Below, piece by piece: positions 21,801 to 30,689 of a stretch of DNA of 64,000 nucleotides (positions are counted from its first letter, which is position 1; every line of letters starts with the position of its first letter). A model generated the notes under the pieces. The model worked only from the letters and a program-made list of their open reading frames with translations. It made no database searches and was not told the DNA's origin. The position numbers and the translations under genes were made by a program. The stretch spans positions 45,587,324 through 45,651,323 of the forward strand of contig NC_084600.1 in NCBI RefSeq assembly GCF_033807715.1, in the 5' to 3' direction. The DNA is from Cololabis saira. Lineage: Eukaryota > Chordata > Actinopteri > Beloniformes > Belonidae.

Positions 21801-22734
21801 CCCCCTCCCAGAACTGTCTGCACTCTGGGCGAAGGTTCTCGGACTTATCGCGTCACAGACTCTCACACACACACTGACACACCCCCCTCTCCCCGTATCC
21901 AACGCCTTCCTGGCACCCCCCTCTTATCAGCAGCCCCTCCTGACACAGTCTTCGGGTTGGAGCGCCAGCTGCAATGGCCGCGGCCCTCACTTGGAGGACC
22001 TGTGCCGGGTCCCCCCACCCCCCCCCCCCCGACCTGCCCATATCGTATACCCATTAGCTTATGATGTTGTTTTGTTGTGTGTTTGTTGCTTTTCTGTGCT
22101 GAGGTGTTTTTTTGCACCTTGATACTAGGTATTTAATACACAGTGTGAAGATCCTTTCTTTCCCTCCTCCTCCTCCATCCCAGTGTCATCCTTCCTTTAA
22201 AAATGGCGTCTGTATTAATGGAGCCATCGGTGTGAACCGGAGTCAAGTTCTCTCTTCTGATTTATGTCTGACCTGGCAATAAAGCCTTTTCTGATTCTGT
22301 TTCTGATACTAGCTTCTACTAGTACATACTACCAGTTACTAGTACCTACTAGTACATATTAGGTTTCTTCTGCAAATGTCCAGGTTTTTACCGGTTTTCA
22401 CCTGTTTTTACCTGTTTTTTTTTACCAGTTTTTACCTGTTTTTACCTGTTTTCACCTGTTTTTACCGGTTTTCACCTGTTTTTACCTGTTTTCACCTGTT
22501 TTTATCTGTTTTTACCTGTTTTTACCGGTTTTTACCGGTTTTCACCTGTTTTCACCAGTTTTCACCTGTTTTCACCTGTTTCTCCTGCAGGTTTCCCACG
22601 TGTTCTCCGGTTACGGACCCGGCGTCAGATTCGTCCACTTCATCCACCGACTGAAGAACAGTTTCCTCAACGACTTCTTCCCCACGCAGTTTACAGGCAG
22701 CTCGGTGGTCGTGAAGCCGGTTAAAACCAGTTAA
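12397..22734 (+). CDS. nccrp1: NCCRP1 / F-box only protein 50 (FBA-domain protein), six exons
   Basis: Coding exons are 12397-12532, 14554-14634, 14835-14931, 18128-18223, 19677-19812 and 22591-22734. Together they give 690 nt, or 229 residues plus stop. All introns are GT-AG with phases 1, 1, 2, 2 and 0, and the frame is kept throughout. Residues 1-33 ([13 protein letters not shown], then [11 protein letters not shown]) match the N-terminal pattern of fish NCCRP1. [11 protein letters not shown] at 36-46 opens the F-box-associated (FBA) domain. A Pro/Glu-rich linker follows at about 51-66, then [48 protein letters not shown] and [14 protein letters not shown] near the C terminus. The family's usual length is close to this. 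No canonical F-box is present, as is normal for NCCRP1. The FBA fold binds N-glycans in FBXO2; glycan binding in NCCRP1 is not established. Fish NCCRP1 was first described as a cytotoxic-cell surface receptor, yet I see no signal peptide or membrane segment, which suits a cytosolic protein. Five splice sites and the stop codon lie inside tandem arrays. FBXO2, 6 and 44 relatives are less likely because the N-terminal F-box is missing. Confidence 0.82.
12510..13040 (+). repeat. Tandem copies of exon 1 end plus its splice donor
   Basis: After the true donor at 12533, the exon edge (AAGAACCCCTCACC) with a GGTAA donor recurs at about 12560, 12614, 12708, 12760, 12845, 12900, 12962 and 13016. Two copies (from about 12666 and 12810) are long and repeat some 40 nt of coding sequence, from CATGAAGCCGCTCCGCTGGG onward. 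The linkers are AT-rich (TTTAATTAAACTTTAACCTG). All lie in intron 1 and could act as competing 5' splice sites. Confidence 0.9.
13108..13202. repeat. (AT)n microsatellite
   Basis: Uninterrupted AT dinucleotide tract of about 95 bp in intron 1. It directly abuts the half-MITE that follows. Confidence 0.97.
13203..13443. mobile_element. Half of a palindromic MITE (TACAGGACTGTCTCAG family)
   Basis: Shares phrases such as TTCTAATTTTTTGAGATAGG and TTGATTTGTAATGAATCCAG with the complete copy at 31597-31977, and ends in GAGACAGTCCTGTA. The left half is missing and its place is taken by the AT microsatellite. Confidence 0.8.
13444..14109. other. Intron 1 interior, no gene seen
   Basis: Mostly non-tandem AT-rich sequence. 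A short direct duplication of TCCTGGGCGTGTCTGACGTC occurs at 13961 and 14014; each copy contains TGACGTC, seven of eight bases of a CRE. No coding exon or RNA gene could be identified. Confidence 0.5.
14110..14278 (+). mobile_element. Dispersed repeat, retroelement 3'-end-like
   Basis: Contains AGATAAGATTCTTCTTCTTT, then CTGCTCCCTTTTCATTCACA and an AATAAAGAATAAAATG tail. An inverted copy is present at about 31005-31160. The A-rich end suggests a LINE-type 3' terminus; the family was not determined. Confidence 0.6.
14296..14562 (+). repeat. Duplicated exon 2 acceptors with AAAGTTT heptamer array
   Basis: Three decoy acceptors at 14306, 14404 and 14486 precede the true one at 14554. Each joins a pyrimidine tract (TTTGTCTCCCCCAG or similar) to the exon edge GGCTGAATAAAG (GGTTGAATAAAG at the first). 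AAAGTTT heptamers fill the spaces. In the exon 2 frame every decoy meets a stop: TAG soon after 14306, TAA after 14404, and TGA at the end of the read-through from 14486. Confidence 0.9.
14554..14634 (+). CDS. nccrp1: nccrp1 exon 2
   Basis: 81 nt, phase 1 to phase 1. Encodes residues 46-72: [19 protein letters not shown] and then PARFQPE. The Pro/Glu-rich stretch is the flexible linker near the start of the FBA domain. The donor is GAAG|GTGAGA. Confidence 0.82.
14703..14844 (+). repeat. 33-bp array of in-frame exon 3 acceptors, 5 copies
   Basis: The unit is an acceptor followed by the exon edge: TTTATTTATTTCAG then GTGATTTCAGCAGCTG. Candidate exon starts are at 14703, 14736, 14769, 14802 and 14835, exactly 33 bp apart. 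Read from exon 2, the four upstream units contain no stop and encode [15 protein letters not shown] 11-mers in frame with exon 3. The copy at 14835 is taken as the real edge because [12 protein letters not shown] matches the family. Confidence 0.92.
14835..14931 (+). CDS. nccrp1: nccrp1 exon 3
   Basis: 97 nt, entering in phase 1 and leaving in phase 2. Encodes residues 73 to 105 in part: [20 protein letters not shown] followed by [12 protein letters not shown]. The donor is TTCAG|GTCTGT. Confidence 0.85.
14949..15719 (+). mobile_element. Isolated copy of the macrosatellite body, intron 3
   Basis: Diverged copy of the second half of the body seen from 39340 onward. It shares TTTTCAAGATATGAGCACTC, GGAAATCACTTTTTTGTCAA, TTTTTGGTCAGAATGTAGAC and CTGAACCCTGACCTTTTGAC. 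It ends in TGCTGGGAACCAGTTCATGG at the TA tract, the same place where the macrosatellite bodies carry their AT-rich end. A 17-G run sits at 15243-15259. Confidence 0.85.
15719..15815. repeat. (TA)n microsatellite
   Basis: Nearly pure TA tract of about 95 bp, placed at the AT-rich 3' end of the isolated body element and so probably grown from it. Confidence 0.97.
15955..16130 (-). mobile_element. LINE 3'-end-like fragment, reverse orientation
   Basis: The phrase AAAAGGATCCCCATTAGTTG with CTAGTCTTCCTGGGATCC, followed by A-rich sequence, resembles 3' ends of fish non-LTR elements lying in reverse. No coding part is retained. Confidence 0.5.
16131..17907. mobile_element. 1.8-kb DNA-transposon-like element with terminal inverted repeats, intron 3
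   Basis: The left end TACCGTATTGTCCCTGATTA, then TAAGACGA, is the inverted complement, with few mismatches, of the right end (TCTTATATTCAGGACAATAC then GGTA). The interior holds an AT-rich zone, a CG-rich zone and the nested palindrome at 17125-17230. No transposase could be read, so it is non-autonomous or degraded. Confidence 0.75.
17125..17230. mobile_element. Nested near-perfect palindrome (hairpin MITE)
   Basis: A 106-bp inverted repeat: TTATGGTTCTGCGTTAAATC at the left pairs with GATTTAACGCAGAACCATAA at the right, with GCCTACGGCGTAGGGTACG and its complement as inner arms. A rearranged relative lies at about 37310-37475. Confidence 0.9.
17908..18127 (+). other. 3' end of intron 3
   Basis: Short non-tandem AT-rich stretch before the exon 4 acceptor (AATGTTCTCGTCCTCAG). 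Nothing else was identified with confidence. Confidence 0.5.
18128..18223 (+). CDS. nccrp1: nccrp1 exon 4
   Basis: 96 nt, phase 2 to phase 2. Encodes [20 protein letters not shown] and then [12 protein letters not shown] plus two bases of Trp137. This is the characteristic FBA core. The donor is GACTG|GTGGGT; the alternative GTGTTA four bases later would break the frame. Confidence 0.88.
18215..18580 (+). repeat. 63-bp tandem copies of exon 4 end plus donor
   Basis: The exon edge and donor GGACTGGTGGGTGTT recurs at about 18318, 18381, 18444, 18507 and 18570 after the true one at 18218. The linkers carry GTTAACTACCGGTAACTAC and AAGTAACTAACCTGG. The outer copies share a flank containing GTTCTGGATACGTGTTT, so the array arose within a pre-existing duplication. 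Confidence 0.92.
18610..19736 (+). repeat. Array of partial exon 5 copies with 3' splice sites, 15 acceptors
   Basis: Acceptor-plus-exon-edge units start at 18648, 18716, 18757, 18798, 18841, 18880, 18975, 19069, 19148, 19232, 19305, 19397, 19481, 19576 and finally 19677, the true exon. Full units copy about 40 nt of coding sequence (GTACGAGGAGAGCCAGCTGC, then ACCAGAACATTTACCAGCTG) and then diverge to TGTTTGGTGTGATAATAA. Shortened units keep only GTACGAG or GTATGAG. Polypyrimidine tracts are poor and AT-rich (AATATTTCTGCAG). In frame, full decoys end at TGTTTGGTGTGA, a stop. Confidence 0.93.
19677..19812 (+). CDS. nccrp1: nccrp1 exon 5
   Basis: 136 nt, completing Trp137 and ending in phase 0. 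It encodes [18 protein letters not shown] and runs on to TWKE at residue 182. It is the only copy in the array that continues into CAGGTGAAACTTCTC, which identifies it as the functional exon. The donor is GAG|GTGAGT, the strongest in the gene. Confidence 0.88.
19825..20990. repeat. CTAGTACATA decamer-based minisatellite, intron 5
   Basis: Roughly 1.2 kb of ACTAGTACAT decamers and 20-bp pairs, with variants TACTAGCACC, TACTAGCTCC and TACTTAGTAC. It starts 12 nt inside the intron, directly after the donor. Nine copies contain TACTAAC, the optimal branch-point heptamer. The array is split by the insertion at 21001 and resumes briefly at 22306-22355. Confidence 0.96.
21001..22305 (+). mobile_element. 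1.3-kb insertion interrupting the decamer array
   Basis: The non-tandem segment begins at CTTCTTCCGGCTCTCGTTGA and ends at AATAAAGCCTTTTCTGATTC, then TGTTTCTG, with ATACT on both sides as a possible 5-bp target duplication (the host array makes this weak). It has an open reading frame, a C-rich 3' region and a poly(A)-signal-like end with TTCTG repeats, resembling a retrotransposon or retroposed transcript. No LTRs or terminal inverted repeats are seen. Confidence 0.6.
21114..21600 (+). pseudogene. Broken ORF in the insertion: membrane segment plus coiled-coil-like tail
   Basis: I do not recognise the family. The frame from 21145 to 21600 has 151 codons. It shows a small hydrophobic stretch at about residues 51-75 ([20 protein letters not shown]), then RQMRK, which would fit one membrane helix followed by a positive anchor, and a heptad-like tail at about 110-148 ([16 protein letters not shown]). 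The better-placed start, ATG 21114 with [14 protein letters not shown], is in another frame, so a one-base frameshift near 21170-21185 probably separates the original N terminus. It is likely element-encoded. Whether any product is made is unknown. Confidence 0.45.
22383..22586 (+). repeat. TTTTCACCTG decamer array forming the exon 6 pyrimidine tract
   Basis: About 20 copies of TTTTTACCTG, TTTTCACCTG or TTTTACCGG units lead directly into TTTCTCCTGCAG, the exon 6 acceptor. The array makes a pyrimidine-rich stretch of about 200 bp. Each unit holds CACCTG or TACCTG; CACCTG is an E-box of the ZEB type. Confidence 0.93.
22591..22734 (+). CDS. nccrp1: nccrp1 exon 6, C terminus and stop
   Basis: 144 nt in phase 0, encoding residues 183-229 from [17 protein letters not shown] to [11 protein letters not shown]. 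The final codons GTT AAA ACC AGT TAA lie in the first units of the decamer array that follows, so the end of the protein and its stop are written in repeat sequence. Confidence 0.86.
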   Translation, partial: VSHVFSGYGPGVRFVHFIHRLKNSFLNDFFPTQFTGSSVVVKPVKTS

Positions 22735-23148
22735 AACCAGTTAAAACCAGTTAAAACCAGTTTATAAACCAGTTAAAACCAGTTAAAACCAGTTAAAACC
22801 AGTTTATAAACCAGTTAAAACCAGTTAAAACCAGTTTACAAACCAGTTAAAACCAGTTAAAACCAGTTAAAACCAGTTAAAACCAGTTTATAAACCAGTT
22901 AAAACCAGTTAAAACCAGTTTATAAACCGGTTAAAACCAGTTTATAAACCAGTTAAAACCAGTTTATAAACCAGTTAAAACCAGTTTATAAACCAGTTAA
23001 AACCAGTTTATAAACCAGTTAAAACCAGTTAAAACCAGTTTATAAACCAGTTAAAACCAGTTTATAAACCAGTTAAAACCAGTTTATAAACCAGTTAAAA
23101 CCAGTTTATAAACCAGTTAAAACCAGTTTAAACCAGTTTATAAACCAG
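22719..23148. repeat. Decamer array (AAAACCAGTT) covering the nccrp1 stop and 3' UTR
   Basis: Units of GTTAAAACCA alternate with a longer form containing AGTTTATAAACC. The first copy overlaps the last coding codons. It is probably transcribed as 3' UTR. Confidence 0.95.
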
Positions 23149-23159
23149 CTCGTAATACA

Positions 23160-23782
23160 GACGTGTTTGTTAACGCTGTTAAACTACAGGTAATTAACTA
23201 TTATCTGTTAAACTGTTAACTTTACCAGTGATTAACTAATATCTGTTAAACTGTTAACTTTACCAGTGATTAACTAATATCTGTTAAACTGTTAACTTTA
23301 CCAGTAATTAACTAATATCTGTTAAACTGTTAACTTTACCAGTAATTAACTAATATCTGTTAAACTGTTAACTTTACCAGTGATTAACTAATATCTGTTA
23401 AACTGTTAACTTTACCAGTGATTAACTAATATCTGTTAAACTGTTAACTTTACCAGTAATTAACTAATATCTGTTAAACTGTTAACTTTACCAGTAATTA
23501 ACTAATATCTGATAAACTGTTAACTTTACCAGTGATTAACTAATATCTGTTAAACTGTTAACTTTACCAGTGATTAACTAATATCTGTTAAACTGTTAAC
23601 TTTACCAGTAATTAACTAATATCTGATAAACTGTTAACTTTACCAGTGATTAACTAATATCTGTTAAACTGTTAACTTTACCAGTGATTAACTAATATCT
23701 GATAAACTGTTAACTTTACCAGTGATTAACTAATATCTGTTAAACTGTTAACTTTACCAGTAATTAACTAATATCTGTTTCT
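23160..23782. repeat. 38-bp minisatellite in the nccrp1 3' region
   Basis: About 16 units of GTTAACTTTACCAGTGATTA then ACTAATATCTGTTAAACT. The main variants are GTGATT versus GTAATT and TGTTAAAC versus TGATAAAC. It contains the palindrome GTTAAC in each unit. Confidence 0.95.
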
Positions 23783-23802
23783 AAACTGGAACCTGAAGGA
23801 AC

Positions 23803-24028
23803 ATTAAAGATCCGTCTTTCCTTGTATTTTATTCTCTGTATTTTATTCTCTGTATTTTATTCTCTGTATTTTATTCTCTGTATTTTGCTACGATTGCAGC
23901 GGCTGATTTAACCGTTTTGAAGTCATTTTCCATTTGTTTTTCATTTATTTTTTCAAATGAAGCGGCTGAATTAACTCTTTACTGATGTGGTGCAATAATA
24001 AAATAATAAAATAATAAAATAATAAAAA
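23803..24028 (+). terminator. Candidate nccrp1 polyadenylation region
   Basis: ATTAAA occurs at 23803. A 14-bp TGTATTTTATTCTC repeat follows at about 23824-23884. Four overlapping AATAAA signals occur from 23997 to about 24026, then a short GT-rich stretch (CTTCCTGTTTCACTGTTG). The AATAAA cluster is the more convincing 3' end. Without transcript data the site is inferred. Confidence 0.5.
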
Positions 24029-24202
24029 CCTGCAGCTCTTCCTGTTTCACTGTTGATTCTTTCAAAATTTTATCAGTTCTAAAGAAAATAATCCAAGTTA
24101 AAACATATTAAACACAAGGTCATTAAAGTTATTTACATCAAGACACAATTAAACAGTAAATAACAAATAAAATGAAATAAAATGATAAGAAAAGAGTTAA
24201 GA

Positions 24203-27200
24203 CAGCAGAGTCCCTGAACGCAGCATCTCTGTTATTAACAGCAGTCCCTGAACGCAGCATCTCTGTTATTAACAGCAGAGTCCCTGAACGCAGCATTTTT
24301 GTTATTAACAGCAGTCCCTGAACGCAGCATCTCTGTTATTAACAGCAGTCCCTGAACGCAGCATCTCTGTTATTAACAGCAGAGTCCCTGAACGCAGCAT
24401 TTTTGTTATTAACAGCAGTCCCTGAACGCAGCATCTGTTATTAACAGCAGTCCCTGAACGCAGCATCTCTGTTATTAACAGCAGTCCCTGAACGCAGCAT
24501 CTCTGTTATTAACAGCAGTCCCTGAACGCAGCATCTCTGTTATTAACAGCAGTCCCTGAACGCAGCATCTCTGTTATTAACAGCAGTCCCTGAACGCAGC
24601 ATCTCCGTTATTAACAGCAGTCCCTGAACGCAGCATCTCTGTTATTAACAGCAGTCCCTGAACGCAGCATCTCCGTTATTAACAGCAGTCCCTGAACGCA
24701 GCATCTCTGTTATTAACAGCAGTCCCTGAACGCAGCATCTCTGTTATTAACAGCAGTCCCTGAACGCAGCATCTCTGTTATTAACAGCAGAGTCCCTGAA
24801 CGCAGCATCTGTTATTAACAGCAGAGTCCCTGAACGCAGCATCTCTGTTATTAACAGCAGTCCCTGAACGCAGCATCTCTGTTATTAACAGCAGTCCCTG
24901 AACGCAGCATCTCTGTTATTAACAGAGTCCCTGAACGCAGCATCTCTGTTATTAACAGCAGTCCCTGAACGCAGCATCTCTGTTATTAACAGCAGTCCCT
25001 GAACGCAGCATCTCTGTTATTAACAGCAGAGTCCCTGAACGCAGCATCTCTGTTATTAACAGCAGTCCCTGAACGCAGCATCTCTGTTATTAACAGCAGT
25101 CCCTGAACGCAGCATCTCTGTTATTAACAGCAGTCCCTGAACGCAGCATCTCTGTTATTAACAGCAGTCCCTGAACGCAGCATCTCTGTTATTAACAGCA
25201 GTCCCTGAACGCAGCATCTCTGTTATTAACAGCAGTCCCTGAACGCAGCATCTCTGTTATTAACAGCAGTCCCTGAACGCAGCATCTCCGTTATTAACAG
25301 CAGTCCCTGAACGCAGCATCTCTGTTATTAACAGCAGAGTCCCTGAACGCAGCATCTCTGTTATTAACAGCAGTCCCTGAACGCAGCATCTCTGTTATTA
25401 ACAGCAGTCCCTGAACGCAGCATCTCCGTTATTAACAGCAGTCCCTGAACGCAGCATCTCTGTTATTAACAGAGTCCCTGAATGCAGCATCTCCGTTATT
25501 AACAGCAGTCCCTGAACGCAGCATCTCTGTTATTAACAGAGTCCCTGAACGCAGCATCTCTGTTATTAACAGTAGTCCCTGAACGCAGCATCTCTGTTAT
25601 TAACAGCAGACCCTGAACGCAGCATCTCTGTTATTAACAGCAGAGTCCCTGAACGCAGCATCTCTGTTATTAACAGCAGTCCCTGAACGCAGCATCTCTG
25701 TTATTAACAGCAGTCCCTGAACGCAGCATCTCCGTTATTAACAGCAGTCCCTGAACGCAGCATCTCTGTTATTAACAGAGTCCCTGAATGCAGCATCTCC
25801 GTTATTAACAGCAGTCCCTGAACGCAGCATCTCTGTTATTAACAGAGTCCCTGAACGCAGCATCTCCGTTATTAACAGCAGTCCCTGAACGCAGCATCTC
25901 TGTTATTAACAGCAGTCCCTGAACGCAGCATCTCTGTTATTAACAGCAGTCCCTGAACGCAGCATCTCCGTTATTAACAGAGTCCCTGAACGCAGCATCT
26001 CCGTTATTAACAGCAGTCCCTGAACGCAGCATCTCCGTTATTAACAGAGTCCCTGAACGCAGCATCTCTGTTATTAACAGCAGTCCCTGAACGCAGCATC
26101 TCTGTTATTAACAGCAGTCCCTGAACGCAGCATCTCTGTTATTAACAGAGTCCCTGAACGCAGCATCTCTGTTATTAACAGCAGTCCCTGAACGCAGCAT
26201 CTCCGTTATTAACAGCAGTCCCTGAACGCAGCATCTCCGTTATTAACAGCAGTCCCTGAACGCAGCATCTCTGTTATTAACAGAGTCCCTGAACGCAGCA
26301 TCTCTGTTATTAACAGCAGTCCCTGAACGCAGCATCTCCGTTATTAACAGCAGTCCCTGAACGCAGCATCTCCGTTATTAACAGCAGTCCCTGAACGCAG
26401 CATCTCTGTTATTAACAGCAGAGTCCCTGAACGCAGCATCTCTGTTATTAACAGCAGTCCCTGAACGCAGCATCTCCGTTATTAACAGCAGTCCCTGAAC
26501 GCAGCATCTCTGTTATTAACAGCAGTCCCTGAACGCAGCATCTCTGTTATTAACAGCAGTCCCTGAACGCAGCATCTCTGTTATTAACAGCAGTCCCTGA
26601 ACGCAGCATCTCTGTTATTAACAGAGTCCCTGAACGCAGCATCTCTGTTATTAACAGCAGTCCCTGAACGCAGCATCTCTGTTATTAACAGCAGTCCCTG
26701 AACGCAGCATCTCTGTTATTAACAGCAGTCCCTGAACGCAGCATCTCTGTTATTAACAGCAGTCCCTGAACGCAGCATCTCTGTTATTAACAGCAGTCCC
26801 TGAACGCAGCATCTCCGTTATTAACAGCAGTCCCTGAACGCAGCATCTCCGTTATTAACAGCAGAGTCCCTGAACGCAGCATCTCTGTTATTAACAGCAG
26901 TCCCTGAATGCAGCATCTCTGTTATTAACAGCAGTCCCTGAACGCAGCATCTCTGTTATTAACAGCAGTCCCTGAACGCAGCATCTCTGTTATTAACAGC
27001 AGTCCCTGAACGCAGCATCTCCGTTATTAACAGCAGTCCCTGAACGCAGCATCTCTGTTATTAACAGAGTCCCTGAACGCAGCATATCTGTTATTAACAG
27101 AGTCCCTGAACGCAGCATCTCTGTTATTAACAGAGTCCCTGAACGCAGCATCTGTTATTAACAGCAGAGTCCCTGAACGCAGCATCTCTGTTATTAACAG

Positions 27201-30200
27201 CAGTCCCTGAACGCAGCATCTCTGTTATTAACAGCAGTCCCTGAACGCAGCATCTCCGTTATTAACAGCAGTCCCTGAACGCAGCATCTCTGTTATTAAC
27301 AGCAGAGTCCCTGAACGCAGCATCTCTGTTATTAACAGCAGTCCCTGAACGCAGCATCTCCGTTATTAACAGAGTCCCTGAACGCAGCATCTCTGTTATT
27401 AACAGCAGTCCCTGAACGCAGCATCTCTGTTATTAACAGCAGTCCCTGAACGCAGCATCTCCGTTATTAACAGAGTCCCTGAACGCAGCATATCTGTTAT
27501 TAACAGCAGTCCCTGAACGCAGCATCTCTGTTATTAACAGAGTCCCTGAACGCAGCATCTCTGTTATTAACAGCAGTCCCTGAACGCACCATCTCTGTTA
27601 TTAACAGCAGTCCCTGAACGCAGCATCTCTGTTATTAACAGCAGTCCCTGAACGCAGCATCTCTGTTATTAACAGCAGTCCCTGAACGCAGCATCTCTGT
27701 TATTAACAGCAGTCCCTGAACGCAGCATCTCTGTTATTAACAGCAGTCCCTGAACGCAGCATCTCTGTTATTAACAGCAGTCCCTGAACGCAGCATCTCT
27801 GTTATTAACAGCAGTCCCTGAACGCAGCATCTCCGTTATTAACAGAGTCCCTGAACGCAGCATCTCCGTTATTAACAGCAGTCCCTGAACGCAGCATATC
27901 TGTTATTAACAGCAGTCCCTGAACGCAGCATCTCTGTTATTAACAGAGTCCCTGAACGCAGCATCTCTGTTATTAACAGCAGTCCCTGAACGCAGCATCT
28001 CTGTTATTAACAGCAGAGTCCCTGAACGCAGCATCTGTTATTAACAGCAGTCCCTGAACGCAGCATCTCTGTTATTAACAGCAGTCCCTGAACGCAGCAT
28101 CTCCGTTATTAACAGAGTCCCTGAACGCAGCATCTCCGTTATTAACAGAGTCCCTGAACGCAGCATCTCCGTTATTAACAGAGTCCCTGAACGCAGCATC
28201 TCTGTTATTAACAGCAGTCCCTGAACGCAGCATCTCTGTTATTAACAGAGTCCCTGAACGCAGCATCTCCGTTATTAACAGCAGTCCCTGAACGCAGCAT
28301 CTCTGTTATTAACAGCAGTCCCTGAACGCAGCATCTCTGTTATTAACAGCAGTCCCTGAACGCAGCATCTCTGTTATTAACAGAGTCCCTGAACGCAGCA
28401 TCTCTGTTATTAACAGCAGTCCCTGAACGCAGCATCTCTGTTATTAACAGCAGTCCCTGAACGCAGCATCTCTGTTATTAACAGCAGTCCCTGAACGCAG
28501 CATCTTTGTTATTAACAGCAGTCCCTGAACGCAGCATCTATGTTATTAACAGCAGTCCCCTGAACGCAGCATCTCTGTTATTAACAGCAGTCCCCTGAAC
28601 GCAGCATCTCTGTTATTAACAGCAGTCCCTGAACGCAGCATCTCCGTTATTAACAGCAGTCCCTGAACGCAGCATCTCTGTTATTAACAGCAGTCCCTGA
28701 ATGCAGCATCTCTGTTATTAACAGCAGTCCCTGAACGCAGCATCTGTTATTAACAGCAGTCCCTGAACGCAGCATCTCTGTTATTAACAGCAGTCCCTGA
28801 ACGCAGCATCTCTGTTATTAACAGCAGTCCCTGAACGCAGCATCTCCGTTATTAACAGAGTCCCTGAACGCAGCATCTCTGTTATTAACAGCAGTCCCTG
28901 AACGCAGCATCTCTGTTATTAACAGAGTCCCTGAACGCAGCATCTCTGTTATTAACAGAGTCCCTGAACGCAGCATATCTGTTATTAACAGCAGTCCCTG
29001 AACGCAGCATCTCTGTTATTAACAGCAGTCCCTGAACGCAGCATCTCTGTTATTAACAGCAGAGTCCCTGAACGCAGCATCTCTGTTATTAACAGAGTCC
29101 CTGAACGCAGCATCTCTGTTATTAACAGAGTCCCTGAACGCAGCATATCTGTTATTAACAGCAGTCCCTGAACGCAGCATCTCTGTTATTAACAGCAGTC
29201 CCTGAACGCAGCATCTCTGTTATTAACAGCAGAGTCCCTGAACGCAGCATCTCTGTTATTAACAGAGTCCCTGAACGCAGCATCTCTGTTATTAACAGCA
29301 GTCCCTGAACGCAGCATCTCTGTTATTAACAGCAGTCCCTGAACGCAGCATCTCCGTTATTAACAGCAGTCCCTGAACGCAGCATCTCTGTTATTAACAG
29401 CAGAGTCCCTGAACGCAGCATCTCCGTTATTAACAGAGTCCCTGAACGCAGCATCTCTGTTATTAACAGCAGTCCCTGAACGCAGCATCTCCGTTATTAA
29501 CAGAGTCCCTGAACGCAGCATCTCTGTTATTAACAGCAGTCCCTGAACGCAGCATCTCCGTTATTAACAGCAGTCCCTGAACGCAGCATCTCTGTTATTA
29601 ACAGCAGAGTCCCTGAACGCAGCATCTGTTATTAACAGCAGTCCCTGAACGCAGCATCTCTGTTATTAACAGAGTCCCTGAACGCAGCATCTCCGTTATT
29701 AACAGAGTCCCTGAACGCAGCATCTCCGTTATTAACAGAGTCCCTGAACGCAGCATCTCTGTTATTAACAGCAGTCCCTGAACGCAGCATCTCTGTTATT
29801 AACAGAGTCCCTGAACGCAGCATCTCCGTTATTAACAGCAGTCCCTGAACGCAGCATCTCTGTTATTAACAGAGTCCCTGAACGCAGCATCTCTGTTATT
29901 AACAGCAGTCCCTGAACGCAGCATCTCTGTTATTAACAGCAGTCCCTGAACGCAGCATCTCTGTTATTAACAGCAGTCCCCTGAACGCAGCATCTCTGTT
30001 ATTAACAGCAGTCCCTGAACGCAGCATCTCTGTTATTAACAGTCCCTGAACGCAGCATCTCTGTTATTAACAGCAGTCCCTGAACGCAGCATCTCTGTTA
30101 TTAACAGCAGTCCCTGAATGCAGCATCTCTGTTATTAACAGCAGTCCCTGAACGCAGCATCTGTTATTAACAGCAGTCCCTGAACGCAGCATCTCTGTTA

Positions 30201-30247
30201 TTAACAGCAGTCCCTGAACGCAGCATCTCCGTTATTAACAGCAGAGT
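24203..30247. repeat. 34-bp VNTR, roughly 180 units
   Basis: The unit is CAGCAGTCCCTGAACGCAGC followed by ATCTCTGTTATTAA. Length variants arise from CAGCAGAGTCCC (36 bp), CAGAGTCCC and loss of CT in ATCTGTTATT. Base variants include ATCTCCGTT, ATATCTG and GAATGCAGC. Each unit contains the inverted motif CTGTTATTAACAG. Larger blocks recur, for example the 28075-28266 and 29632-29823 regions match closely, showing segmental duplication inside the array. No gene is present. Confidence 0.97.
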
Positions 30248-30361
30248 CTGCTTGTCCGGCGGGCCCTGAACGCAGCATCAGAGTCCAGAACTTGAATTTA
30301 AATTTGTCTTTTGATCCGACCAAACTTGAGATTCGTGAGATTTGTTTTTTCCTCAAGATCC
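30248..30361. other. VNTR edge with GC-rich unit
   Basis: The array ends in GCTTGTCCGGCGGGCCCTGA then ACGCAGCATC, a GC-rich version of the unit. Related GC-rich pieces recur at 31465, 32340 and 32540, and seem to be its unexpanded relatives. Confidence 0.6.
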
Positions 30362-30583
<222 letters not shown>

Positions 30584-30689
30584 CATGATTTACGTGTGTC
30601 GTTTCAGAAGGATGTTCTATCAATTCCATATGCAGTTTCTTCTAAATGTTTCTAAAAGTTTCTTCTTTCTAAAATCCAAAATTGTAATA

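Noticed and set aside
24203..30247. CRISPR-like regular spacing of a short palindromic repeat
   Set aside because: There are no unique spacers; the whole 34-bp unit is repeated, and the genome is eukaryotic.
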